Positions 1-8,095 of a stretch of DNA of 16,649 bases are shown piece by piece. The stretch is taken from positions 23,271-39,919 of the forward strand of contig MHYB01000115.1 in assembly GCA_001824635.1 (NCBI GenBank). Reading direction: 5' to 3'. The notes below the pieces were generated by a model, which saw nothing but the letters and a program-made list of their open reading frames with translations, ran no database searches and had not been told where the DNA came from. The position numbers and the translations under genes are program-made. The stretch comes from Planctomycetes bacterium GWF2_50_10. GTDB lineage: Bacteria > Planctomycetota > Phycisphaerae > Sedimentisphaerales > GWF2-50-10. Numbering within the stretch: position 1 is the first letter of the stretch; every line of letters starts with the position of its first letter.

Positions 1-258
1 GAGTTCATAGGCAGATTCCGAAAAGAACGCCGAGCTTTGCCGGCTGTTGCCCTTACGACAGACACTTCGGTACTGACCTGTATCGGAAATGATTATATTT
101 TTAAAGACGTCTTCGTCCGGCAGGTAGAAGCATTGGTAAAGCCCGGTTATATACTTTGGGCGTTTTCCACCAGCGGCGCACAGGAAATCCATCTACTGGC
201 ATATCACATCATCTGCGATCTCGTTGAGCAGAAAGTATGCGGAACAAAATTTAATTAG
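1..258 (+). pseudogene. gmhA: Phosphoheptose isomerase (GmhA-like) remnant, 5' truncated by the window, internally deleted
   Basis: Frame 1 is open from base 1 to the TAG at 256-258. It reads as the C-terminal half of a GmhA-type SIS-domain isomerase (sedoheptulose-7-P to D-glycero-manno-heptose-7-P): a GRFRKERR segment, then ALTTDTSVLTCIGNDY, then VFVRQVEAL and the phosphate-binding STSG loop. Directly after STSG it jumps to QEIHLLAYHIICDLVE, which in the family is the C-terminal helix carrying the catalytic His (QEIH). About 45 residues that normally separate these blocks, including the Asn-Ser completing the phosphate loop, are absent, and the reading frame is kept. I see the missing block directly; loss of function is inferred. 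The gene sits 51 bp before a heptose-kinase-like gene, so it belonged to a nucleotide-heptose biosynthesis cluster. The upstream part lies outside the window. Confidence 0.8.
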
Positions 259-265
259 GCATGTT

Positions 266-309
266 ATGAAGATCGAAAGAGTTTCGGAAATTTTAAAAAT
301 ATCGAAAAT
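266..309 (+). other. Probable original N-terminus of the kinase-HAD gene, out of frame by one base
   Basis: ATG 266, with a weak AGG 6 nt upstream, opens a frame reading MKIERVSEILK, typical of the start of heptose-kinase proteins. It runs into a stop at 311-313. The downstream kinase frame is open through the same stretch and reads KNIENVTVAVCGDF. Adding one A to the run at 295-299 would join the two into a normal start. I see both frames; that a base was lost, in the genome or in the assembly, is inferred. Confidence 0.55.
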
Positions 310-2169
310 GTGACAGTAGCGGTATGCGGCGATTTTTGTATAGACGCTTACTGGCTCCTTGACCCGCGAGGCGGAGAAGTCTCGGTTGAAACAGGCCAGC
401 GTGCAAATGCGGTTAATAAGCATTACTATTCATTGGGCGGCGCGTCGAACATAGTTGCAAATCTCGCGGCTTTGAAACCCAGTGCTATCAAAGCCATAGG
501 AGTAATTGGCAACGATATTTTGGGCAGGGAATTGGTTCGGCAATTTAATGAGTTGCACGTCGATGCATCCGGCATGGTCATTCAGAAAGAAAACTTTGAC
601 ACTGTCGCGTTTGGAAAGCCTTACCTTGAAACCAATGAAAAACCGAGAATGGATTTCGGTTTCTTTAATAAACGCTCCAACGAAACGGATTCGACCATTT
701 TATCGCATTTGCGCAAAGCCATGCAGACTGTTGATGTCGTGATACTTAATCAACAGGTGCCTGGGAGCCTGAATAATACAGTTATCGCAGGTATGAATAA
801 ATTACTTAATGAATTTAAAGATAAGATAGTTTTGCTGGATTCGCGGCACTATGGCGATCAGTTTGCAAATGTTTATCGCAAAACAAATGCTGTCGAAGCC
901 GCACAGCTTAATGGTGTAAAAGCCGATCACGATGATGTAATTCCCATCGACAGTACAAAGCAGCATGTACAGGAACTCTATAAAAAATCCGGCAAGGCTG
1001 TTTTTATCACGCGAGGTCCAAGAGGTATTATGGTCGCTGACCGTGATGGCGTCCATGAGATACCCGGTATACAATTGATGAAAAAGCTTGATACGGTCGG
1101 TTGCGGAGATACCACGCTGAGTATGCTGGCGCTTTGTATGGCAGCAAATGTCTCGCCCGCAGAAGCTGCAATGATGGCGAATTATAGTGCTGCAGTGACT
1201 GCGCAAAAGCTTTTTCAGACCGGCACAGTTAACCGTGATGAAATCCTGGCTCTGGCAAAAGACCCTGATTATGTTTATCTGCCGGAATTAGCTGACGATC
1301 AGCGCAAGGCGCAATATGTATCTGGCACTGACACAGAACTATGTTACCCGGTGGAGCGATTTACGCTTGGCCGTATCAAACACGCCGTATTCGATTATGA
1401 CGGAACCATCAGCACCTTGCGGCAGGGGTGGGAAGAGATCATGGAGCTGGTGATGATAAAAGCAATACTTGGCGAGCAGTACGCCACTGCCGATGAGACG
1501 CTTTACCACCGTGTGCGTCACCGCGTTTGTGAATATATTGACAAATCCACCGGCATTGAGACCGTCAAGCAGATGGAAGGATTGATCGAGATCATACATG
1601 AATTCGGCATCGTGCCCAAAAATGAAATACTTGATAAGTGGGGCTATAAGGAAATATACAATGACGCCCTGATGCTGATGGTAAACGACCGCACCTCGCG
1701 TTTCAAACGTGGCGAATTGAACCTGCAGGATTTTACTGTCAAGGGTTCTGTTGAATTCCTCAAGGCGTTACGGGGCAGGGGCGTAACCCTCTATCTTGCA
1801 AGCGGTACCGATTATGAGGATGTGCTCACCGAAGCGAAGGTGCTGGGCTATTCGGATATGTTCAACGGCGGCATATACGGGTCGGTAAAGGATGCCCCGA
1901 AGTTCTCAAAAAAAATGGTTATTGAAAAGATCATGACGCAAAACAAATTAAGCGGCTCAGAACTGCTGGTAATCGGCGATGGCCCTGTCGAGATGCGCGA
2001 ATCGCGTAAGCGGGATGGCCTTGCACTGGGGATCGCAAGCGATGAAGTGCGACGATATGGCTTGAATTCCGATAAACGTGCCCGGCTGATTAAGGCCGGG
2101 GCTCATTTCGTAGTGCCGGATTTTTCACAAGCCGACCAGCTGGGCAGGTTTTTATTCGGACAACTATAA
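310..2169 (+). CDS. PfkB heptose-7-phosphate kinase-like domain fused to HAD phosphatase
   Basis: This 619-aa protein has two catalytic domains. Residues 1-315 are a PfkB/ribokinase fold like the kinase half of HldE: an N-terminal GDFCIDAYW strand, the GGASN substrate loop near 43-47, and the ATP/anion-hole motif DTVGCGD at 261-267 with the catalytic base D267. The usual motif is GAGD; here the Ala is Cys. Residues 355-619 are a HAD phosphatase: DYDGT at 362-366 (nucleophile D362), a LASGT segment as motif II, a lysine-rich stretch as motif III, and GDGPVE near 558 as motif IV. In heptose synthesis a kinase makes heptose-1,7-bisphosphate and a phosphatase (GmhB) then removes the 7-phosphate, so fusing these steps would make sense. 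No nucleotidyltransferase domain is present. The start is uncertain: GTG 310 is the first possible start in this frame but has no ribosome site, and an ATG at 266 begins a plausible N-terminus in another frame. Confidence 0.85.
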   Translation: MTVAVCGDFCIDAYWLLDPRGGEVSVETGQRANAVNKHYYSLGGASNIVANLAALKPSAIKAIGVIGNDILGRELVRQFNELHVDASGMVIQKENFDTVAFGKPYLETNEKPRMDFGFFNKRSNETDSTILSHLRKAMQTVDVVILNQQVPGSLNNTVIAGMNKLLNEFKDKIVLLDSRHYGDQFANVYRKTNAVEAAQLNGVKADHDDVIPIDSTKQHVQELYKKSGKAVFITRGPRGIMVADRDGVHEIPGIQLMKKLDTVGCGDTTLSMLALCMAANVSPAEAAMMANYSAAVTAQKLFQTGTVNRDEILALAKDPDYVYLPELADDQRKAQYVSGTDTELCYPVERFTLGRIKHAVFDYDGTISTLRQGWEEIMELVMIKAILGEQYATADETLYHRVRHRVCEYIDKSTGIETVKQMEGLIEIIHEFGIVPKNEILDKWGYKEIYNDALMLMVNDRTSRFKRGELNLQDFTVKGSVEFLKALRGRGVTLYLASGTDYEDVLTEAKVLGYSDMFNGGIYGSVKDAPKFSKKMVIEKIMTQNKLSGSELLVIGDGPVEMRESRKRDGLALGIASDEVRRYGLNSDKRARLIKAGAHFVVPDFSQADQLGRFLFGQL

Positions 2170-2237
2170 ACAAGTATATTATGGGCACATATAACTTTTT
2201 ACTTTCTCTCTTTAAGGACAGATGATATATTTATTGC

Positions 2238-3389
2238 ATGATTAAAACTAAAGTGAGAGAGGGTAATTGCAAGTGCTCCGATATCAAGCGGCAGATGATC
2301 ACATTTCTTCGCGAGGGAAAATTTCCAATTGACGGCAAATTGCCGCCGTTGAGAGAACTTTCTGATAAATTCAATGTTTCTGTTGCAACTCTGCGCAAGG
2401 CAGTGGTGCAGCTTGAGCAAAGCGGTGATGTAGTTGTTCGACACGGTTCGGGTGTTTATGTTTCTGACAGGTGTGGAGAATCTGTTGTCGAGACCACTAT
2501 TCTCAATTCCGCTCCGGGCAATAAGACCATCTATGTTATTGACGCATTTGCAAAAGGCGACCTGGAAGGACACTTATCGGATAATTTTGTTCTTAATGAA
2601 ACTGTACAAGGAGTTAAGGAATCCTGTATTAAGGCTCAATGGGGTCTGAAAATAATAAGCTTTGTAATAGGTGATGGCAACCATGCTATAATGCGAAGAA
2701 TCAGCCAAAGCAAAGATAAAGCGGCTTTGATTGTGGTGTCACAACATTTTCTGCCGATGATCGAAACTGTCGAACACATGGGTGTGCCGGTCGTTTCGGT
2801 TGGGCCGCTGGGTGTTAAGGCTTTGCAATACGAAGTTTGCGTAGACCTGTTTGAAGCAGGCTATATGGCAGGGCAGCACCTTGTTAACCTTGGCCACGAA
2901 AACGTGCTGTATCTGGGACAAATCCCAAGTGTTGGAAAAACAGCATATCTGAGGCATGCGGGTTTTTGTTATATCCATCAAAAGACATTTTTAAATGGTA
3001 AGATCCACGAGGTTTTCGTGCCGGACTCCAGTAGTTCGGAAGAAGAAAAACAGGCGTTCTGCCAAGGCGCTCAGAAGAGCCTGGAAATAATCAAGTCAGT
3101 TTCCGCAATTTTCATTGCTTCAGAAAAAATTGCGATGGTTGCAGTTCCGTATCTTTTACAGAATGGCGTAAAGATTCCGGAAACTGTTTCGCTTGTCACA
3201 ATAGACAATTCCCGTTTCGGAAAGGCATTTACGCCTGCCTGGACTTCCGTGGATCTCAATATTCGAGGGGCGGCGATGGCGGCTGCCGAACTGCAGATTT
3301 CATGGGGGAAGGGCCTATCCAGACCACAATCTTCAAATTCCCTTGCGCAGCCCAGACTGGTACTGGGCGGGTCCGCAATTCAGAAATAG
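2238..3389 (+). CDS. GntR-family transcriptional regulator with LacI-type sugar-sensing domain
   Basis: This 383-aa protein has two parts. Residues about 12-77 are a GntR winged helix: LPPLRELSDKFNVS, VATLRKAVVQLEQSGDVVV and the wing RHGSGVYVSD. Residues about 92-375 match the periplasmic-binding-protein-like sensor of LacI/GalR regulators: LIVVSQHF, GVPVVSVGPL, DLFEAGYMAGQHLVNLGHENVLYLG, and a C-terminal TIDNSRFGKAFTPAWTSVDLN segment. Proteins of this build are common in Planctomycetota and Verrucomicrobia and usually control neighbouring glycosidase genes. ATG 2238 is the first start in frame, because a stop in this frame lies at 2223-2225; an AAGGA at 2214-2218 is too far away (19 nt) to be a good ribosome site. 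It is followed 25-45 bp later by the ruined DUF4838 glycosidase, its likely former target. The protein itself looks complete. Confidence 0.88.
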   Translation: MIKTKVREGNCKCSDIKRQMITFLREGKFPIDGKLPPLRELSDKFNVSVATLRKAVVQLEQSGDVVVRHGSGVYVSDRCGESVVETTILNSAPGNKTIYVIDAFAKGDLEGHLSDNFVLNETVQGVKESCIKAQWGLKIISFVIGDGNHAIMRRISQSKDKAALIVVSQHFLPMIETVEHMGVPVVSVGPLGVKALQYEVCVDLFEAGYMAGQHLVNLGHENVLYLGQIPSVGKTAYLRHAGFCYIHQKTFLNGKIHEVFVPDSSSSEEEKQAFCQGAQKSLEIIKSVSAIFIASEKIAMVAVPYLLQNGVKIPETVSLVTIDNSRFGKAFTPAWTSVDLNIRGAAMAAAELQISWGKGLSRPQSSNSLAQPRLVLGGSAIQK

Positions 3390-3432
3390 CAAACAATAGT
3401 AATGAAAAACCCGTATGAAGGATCGTTCCATT

Positions 3433-4848
3433 ATGAGAACCCTGATCGTATTATTAAGCTTCTGCTTCATGATGGCGTTTGTGAATACAAGTTTTGCGGA
3501 AGTCAGAATAGTTAAGGATGGTGAACCTTCTGGGGCGATTGTTGTTGGTTGCCAATGCTCCACACAGGCCAAGCACGCCGCCCAGGAGTTGCAGCGATAT
3601 ATAAAACAAATTTCTGGGGCATCGCTTGCCATTGTCGAAACTGCCGGGCCGGTAATAATATTTATGTTGGCTCCTCCGTGGCGCGTGACATCGTCGGCAA
3701 ATTCGGTTTGGTAATACCTTCAGGATTGACAAGCCAGTTTAATGAAGAAGTTACCTTGTCCTGTCAGATAGCAATTCAATTGTGCTTGCCGGAAATGAAA
3801 CCGAGCCATATCATGGGACGTATTTTGCGGTATATGATTTTCTTGAAGAGCTTGGCTGCCGATGGTATTTCCCAGGCGAATTTGGCGAAGTGCTTCCAAA
3901 CCTTCTCACTTTAGAGATCAAACATTGCAGACGGGTGGTGCATCCTGAATTTCGTGTTCGTAATATCTGGTACAGCGGTGTAATTATAACAGAGTAGCAG
4001 AGGAAAGAATTGCAACATGGACTCGCCGCAATCGCATGACCTCACAATACTTCTACTGTAACGGGATGCTTCCTGAGTCACGATTTCTGCAGTTCCCCGT
4101 TGATGACAGCACCAAAAGGTTGATGCATAAAGAAAAATATTGGCAATTGCATCCCGAATATTATGCGCTGAATGCGGATGGTACGCGAAATGACGGTTTC
4201 ATTTGCATGTCAAACGAGGACGCTTTGCAGGCCGCAACTAATGAGGTGCTCGAATTGTTTAAAACGCGTCCAGATTCTTTTTCCTTTGCTTTTTCACCGC
4301 CGGATGAGCCCGTGTTATGTAATTGTCCGCAATGCACAAAGGCTACCAATGGAGGTTTTGAGGGTGAAGGATGGGGCCAGGCCAGCGATCCGTATTTTAC
4401 ATTTGTTTTCAAATTGACGAGTAAGGTTGCGGTATCATACCCTGATCGCTGGATTATCACATTGGCTTATTATAACCGTTGATGGAACTGCGGGCACTCT
4501 CGTCGCGGTCTTTCCGGAATATGCAAGTTTTTCTATTGATCATCATATAGTGGAATTATAAATCGGTGGTACCTTCCTCATACTGACACTTCAAAATGGC
4601 ACAAAGTTTCTCTAAACAGATCGTGGCAGCTATCAAACATTTTGGAAAACGGCGGAAAACCTTATTGAAGGCATTGTCTGGTACCGGGTTCAGATAAATT
4701 TGCAGGAACCGCCCAAAAAGGCAAAATTGTTATCCCCGCGGTTGAAGGATCGAATATTTGGCTTTGGTGTAATGGCTTATATGTCGATTATCAGCAGCTC
4801 ACCACGTGTCTGATGGCATTGTCTGAATTAGACAAGCCTTATGAGTGA
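3433..4848 (+). pseudogene. Degraded secreted DUF4838 (alpha-glucuronidase-like) glycosidase
   Basis: Parts of one protein are spread over three frames. Frame 1 from ATG 3433 gives a signal peptide (MRTLIVLLSFCFMMAFVNTS) and an AAQELQRYIKQISGASL motif of the alpha-glucuronidase-type N-terminal domain. It continues in frame 3 (NNIYVGSSVARDIVG, about 3650-3747), frame 2 (VLAGNETEPYHGTYFAVYDF, ELGCRWYFPGEFGEVLPN, to about 3970), and frame 1 (RNRMTSQYFYCNG ... FAFSPPDEPVLCNCPQC, to the stop at 4482), the signature of DUF4838 proteins. Frames 2, 1, 2, 1 then give pieces of the usual C-terminal domain: FPEYASFSIDHH, NRWYLPHTDTSKWHKVSLNR, IEGIVWYRVQINLQEPPKK and SNIWLWCNGLYVDY. Most shifts fit loss of one base. 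Between LAYYNR (about 4480) and the C-terminal domain a large part of the central region seems missing. An ATG at 3415 is also possible, but 3433 starts the clean signal peptide and has GAAGGA 10 nt upstream. Confidence 0.85.
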
Positions 4849-4940
4849 GTGGATGGCCGGCAGTGGCGGGACGAGGTGAGTCAGGGCGTCATGGGCTACT
4901 GTCAAAATGGACAGTGGAACAGAAAAAATCGAATCTGTTT

Positions 4941-6143
4941 CTATGCATGATTAGTTTCGTTAATTGCCACGATTTTATTTTCATCATCGGATAGAGTGGC
5001 CGCAAGTGACATCTGGACAGCAAGTCTACCATCATCGAGTCCTGAACGCGGTTTTCCGCCATTTGCACAAATATTGAAGAAATCGGTCAAAATTTTCTCA
5101 TCAGCACCGCCGTGTGTGCCGGTCAAGTGTTCCTTAAGGTCAATCGATTCAGTTTTTGCGCTGTGTCGCTGTGTAATGTGTATAACACCGGTTTCCATAT
5201 CGCCTTCAGCCATGGATTTGGTGCCAATGATTTGTATTTGCCTGGTCGTCTTTGCCGCCAGTACATTTACCGTATAGGTGGCACGAACGTCATTGTCATA
5301 GTTGATGACCGCGATGCCATTGTCAAAAGTATCTTTAACAGAATTATATAGGCAAATATCAGTTGAGAGCTGTCCAGGCTGGTCCATTTTCAACTGTATT
5401 TGACGCCAAGCTTCATCAAACCAGTGGCCAAGTGGTTGATTGATATCGTAATAGTCGGGGCAAGTATCCTTGAATGTGCAGTCGCGGCATCTGGGGCCGG
5501 CATCTTTGATGGGTTTATAATGTGACAAATTGGAAGTGGCGTATACTGATGAAGGACTACCACCGGCGATCCACGTAATCAAATCAAAGTCGTGGCAGGC
5601 TTTTGTAAGCCAGAGGCCGCCGCCAAATTTGCGAAGGCGATTCCATCTACGAAAGTATGTCTTGCCACCATAATACCATTCATTGGCTTCGATGGTCGTA
5701 ATTTTACCTAATATTCCATCGCGGACAAGATGGTAGATCTTTTCATGAACAGGGCTATGTCGCAAGTTGAATCCAAGATAGCAAATTGAATGTGAATGTC
5801 TTGCGGCCTCAATGATCGTATCGCAGTCTTGCAGTGTTGTTGCGAGGGGTTTTTCCAGATACACATGTTTATGAGCTTTTAATGCCGCAACAGCAGGATT
5901 GACATGGGCAAAATCAGGTGTAGAAATTATTACAGCATCAATATTCTTTTGACCGATGATCGAATGGTAGTCATTAACGACATCGGCATTGAGTTTGAAT
6001 ATCGTATTAAGTGCGATTGCCTTTTTTATATTAATATCGGCAATAACAATAAGTTTTGCGATACATGGGTTGTCTGCCAAGAATTTGCAGAAAGCGATTG
6101 TACGAGCACCCGCACCGATTATAGCAATTTTTATAGGAGCCAT
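4941..6143 (-). CDS. Gfo/Idh/MocA family NAD(P)-dependent sugar oxidoreductase
   Basis: This 400-aa protein has an N-terminal Rossmann fold with GAGAR at 10-14, followed by STPDFAH and the family signature EKP at 97-99 (VYLEKPLATT). The C-terminal alpha/beta domain carries the active-site GGGLWLTKACHDFDL, with K181, H184 and D187 as expected catalytic positions. Such enzymes oxidise or reduce a hydroxyl or keto group on sugars, inositols or their derivatives in the cytoplasm. A cysteine cluster C219-x2-C222-x5-C228 (CRDCTFKDTC) sits in the C-terminal domain and may bind a metal or hold a loop. The start is 2 bp after the stop of the hydrolase gene, and its ribosome site AAGGA lies inside the end of that gene, so translation is likely coupled. 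It is the last gene of the seven-gene operon. The substrate is not predictable from sequence. Confidence 0.9.
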   Translation of the reverse strand: MAPIKIAIIGAGARTIAFCKFLADNPCIAKLIVIADINIKKAIALNTIFKLNADVVNDYHSIIGQKNIDAVIISTPDFAHVNPAVAALKAHKHVYLEKPLATTLQDCDTIIEAARHSHSICYLGFNLRHSPVHEKIYHLVRDGILGKITTIEANEWYYGGKTYFRRWNRLRKFGGGLWLTKACHDFDLITWIAGGSPSSVYATSNLSHYKPIKDAGPRCRDCTFKDTCPDYYDINQPLGHWFDEAWRQIQLKMDQPGQLSTDICLYNSVKDTFDNGIAVINYDNDVRATYTVNVLAAKTTRQIQIIGTKSMAEGDMETGVIHITQRHSAKTESIDLKEHLTGTHGGADEKILTDFFNICANGGKPRSGLDDGRLAVQMSLAATLSDDENKIVAINETNHA

Positions 6144-6145
6144 TC

Positions 6146-7195
6146 CTATCCTTTCAGATGTTTGTCAAAGAAGTCAAAGGCTTTATTGCCAGCAAATTTA
6201 TGATCACCTTCAAAGAGATCGACTTCGTAATTTTCCGGGCAACCGGCAGCTGCATATATTTTCTTAACTTCATCGGCGCAACTTAAAGCCTCATATTCAA
6301 GGAAGCATTTATCATGTACTCCAATTTCTGCCAGCAGCGGGCGAGGAGCGATAAGGCCGTGTAGATCGGGAACATCGCAAACAGCAAAAAGTCCGGGGAA
6401 GTACTGTGAACCGCAGAAATTGCCCCGTTCTATGGCGAAGTGCTTAAAGCGTGCGCTGTAGCAAATAATATCCGCTGCTTTGATACGTTCATCCATCATG
6501 GTGATCAAGGTGGTCATGGTTCCACCGAAACTTAGACCCATTGTGCCAAGACGATTTTTATCAACGAATTCGAGAGAGCAGAGATAATCAAGGCACCTCT
6601 GGGCATCCCATATGTTTAGTGTAAGTAGATTATATCCCATGAGATTTCCCCGAATGAAATGCACATTACATTTATCACGACCTGGATATGGGGCGCCGCC
6701 ATCAGAGCGTTCGCCGAAACCACGGTAATCGATGGCCATGGTAACATAACCGCGTTTTGCCATTTGAAGGCCATAGTCACAGTTAAAAATTTTGATGTCA
6801 GACGTAAATTCAGGGCAACTGTCATTCCGTGCACCCATTATCAAATCTTTGCCAAACGGGCTAAAAGCATGACCGTGATTGCACAGAATAGCAGGGGTAG
6901 GCGTTTTGTGGGCGGCAACCGGAATATATACCAGTGCGGCCACCGACATATCTTCTTCTGTGTCAAGTAAGACTTTCCGCTTGATAAGGCCATCATCTTC
7001 GATTTCCCAGACGATTTCAGGATTGGGGGCAACGGGTATGGGGAGCTGGCCGAGCAGATTTTTGAGTTCTGGAAGAAGCTGCTTTTTCCAGTTCTGAAAA
7101 TCGATCAGCGTCCGACCGGCAAACCGAAAACGCGGCTGCAGTGCGGCAGCTTTGCGGTTGAAATATTCAATAGTCGAAAGATTACGTTTACCCAT
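6146..7195 (-). CDS. Alpha/beta hydrolase, acetylxylan-esterase / dienelactone-hydrolase-like
   Basis: This 349-aa protein has a complete Ser hydrolase triad by position: nucleophile S222 in MGLSFGG, D295 in IGVHDKCF and H332 in EGDHKF. An HGH at 107-109 (CNHGHAF) is the likely oxyanion-hole strand turn, and DYRGFGER at about 156-163 is typical of the large planctomycete alpha/beta hydrolase group related to acetyl esterases. There is no signal peptide, so it should act in the cytoplasm, hydrolysing an ester, lactone or similar bond. It lies 33 bp after the amidohydrolase gene and 2 bp before the oxidoreductase. In this operon it could open a lactone produced by sugar oxidation or remove an acyl group from an imported sugar; both are inferences. 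The N-terminal 60 residues are helical and not part of the core fold. Confidence 0.85.
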   Translation of the reverse strand: MGKRNLSTIEYFNRKAAALQPRFRFAGRTLIDFQNWKKQLLPELKNLLGQLPIPVAPNPEIVWEIEDDGLIKRKVLLDTEEDMSVAALVYIPVAAHKTPTPAILCNHGHAFSPFGKDLIMGARNDSCPEFTSDIKIFNCDYGLQMAKRGYVTMAIDYRGFGERSDGGAPYPGRDKCNVHFIRGNLMGYNLLTLNIWDAQRCLDYLCSLEFVDKNRLGTMGLSFGGTMTTLITMMDERIKAADIICYSARFKHFAIERGNFCGSQYFPGLFAVCDVPDLHGLIAPRPLLAEIGVHDKCFLEYEALSCADEVKKIYAAAGCPENYEVDLFEGDHKFAGNKAFDFFDKHLKG

Positions 7196-7228
7196 GCACT
7201 TTCAATGCTCCAATTTTGAAATACGTTA

Positions 7229-8095
7229 CTAACAGATGGAAGATAGCCTAGCTTTTGAGGCATGTATCGTCAAGTCTTTAAACCAGAGATACTTGCTTAA
7301 AATCCTGTTTCCGTTGCGGAAGAATATGTTTTTCCGGTCGTCATCCGACATGTTTGTCGAAAGAATTGTTCCTATACCATGAAGGGAATTGAACCAAGGG
7401 AGATCTGTGCCAAAGAGAAGTTTTTGCGAACCGCAGCTGGCGAGAAGCTGTTCAAGGGGACCGCGTTCATCCAGCACGGCAGTGAGTTCAAGATACAGAT
7501 TGGGATACGTATTACAAAGACGGCATGCCTGTTTCCAATTCGGATGAAAAGAATGCCCGGCAATGAATGTCACGGCTGGGTATTTCTTTAAAAACTCTTC
7601 AGCTTGGGTGGGGCCGTTATAGATGCTCGGTGGGTTATCCCAAGTATGACATAAAAATAACAACTTTTGATCGTTGCATAAGTCATAAAAACGTTCATAT
7701 GTGGGGTCATTAATTGGTCGTTTGAAATAATCAGGCAACATTTTGATTCCTGCATAGATATGAATATTATCCTGAAAATGCTTAAATTCTCTTTTAATAT
7801 CAGTCGTATTGGCATTTAACGCATAATATGCACGGAAACGGTCGGGATACATTTCAACAACCTTTTTATCCATCTCTGTAGCTAGAGCAGGAGCCATTAA
7901 AGCAGTATGACTGCAGAACAATAACATTTTGACATTGTGCGCATCCATACTTTTTAACATATTTTCAGGACGGCAACGTGGCAAATACCCACAACCAATC
8001 TCGTTCATGTGTCCATGAAAATCAATTATGGGACAGTCGTCTGAGTAGCCCCTTTGCCAGAATTCAGCGGCAAGTGGAGAAGAGTTAAATATCAT
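7229..8095 (-). CDS. Amidohydrolase-family metal-dependent hydrolase (Amidohydro_2 type)
   Basis: This 288-aa TIM-barrel hydrolase of the amidohydrolase superfamily, group 2 (related to 4-oxalomesaconate hydratase, decarboxylases and lactonases), keeps the whole metal site: DFHGH at 25-29 (H27, H29), H150 in LFLCHTWD, H181 in FIAGHSF and D231 in LLFGTDLPW. K118 in AGIKMLP lies where some members have a ligand or a substrate contact. It probably hydrolyses a lactone or decarboxylates or hydrates a carboxylated intermediate in the cytoplasm. Its ATG overlaps the end of the preceding homologue by 11 bp, so the two are translationally coupled and may form a heteromer. The protein continues about 20 residues past the last barrel helix with no recognised motif. 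Confidence 0.87.
   Translation of the reverse strand: MIFNSSPLAAEFWQRGYSDDCPIIDFHGHMNEIGCGYLPRCRPENMLKSMDAHNVKMLLFCSHTALMAPALATEMDKKVVEMYPDRFRAYYALNANTTDIKREFKHFQDNIHIYAGIKMLPDYFKRPINDPTYERFYDLCNDQKLLFLCHTWDNPPSIYNGPTQAEEFLKKYPAVTFIAGHSFHPNWKQACRLCNTYPNLYLELTAVLDERGPLEQLLASCGSQKLLFGTDLPWFNSLHGIGTILSTNMSDDDRKNIFFRNGNRILSKYLWFKDLTIHASKARLSSIC

Noticed and set aside
2222..2245. Possible 7-residue leader ORF (ATG 2222 to TAA 2245) overlapping the regulator start
   Set aside because: AAGGA lies only 3 nt before its ATG, and nothing in the sequence points to attenuation.
4898..4915. Hairpin ACTGTC-AAAATG-GACAGT between the dead glycosidase and the oxidoreductase
   Set aside because: Only 6 bp and no U-tract in either direction after the stem, so I do not call a terminator.
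5904..6267. Open frames on the + strand opposite the oxidoreductase and hydrolase genes
   Set aside because: They have no family motifs, and the minus-strand genes are well supported by motifs and operon spacing, so these are antisense shadows.
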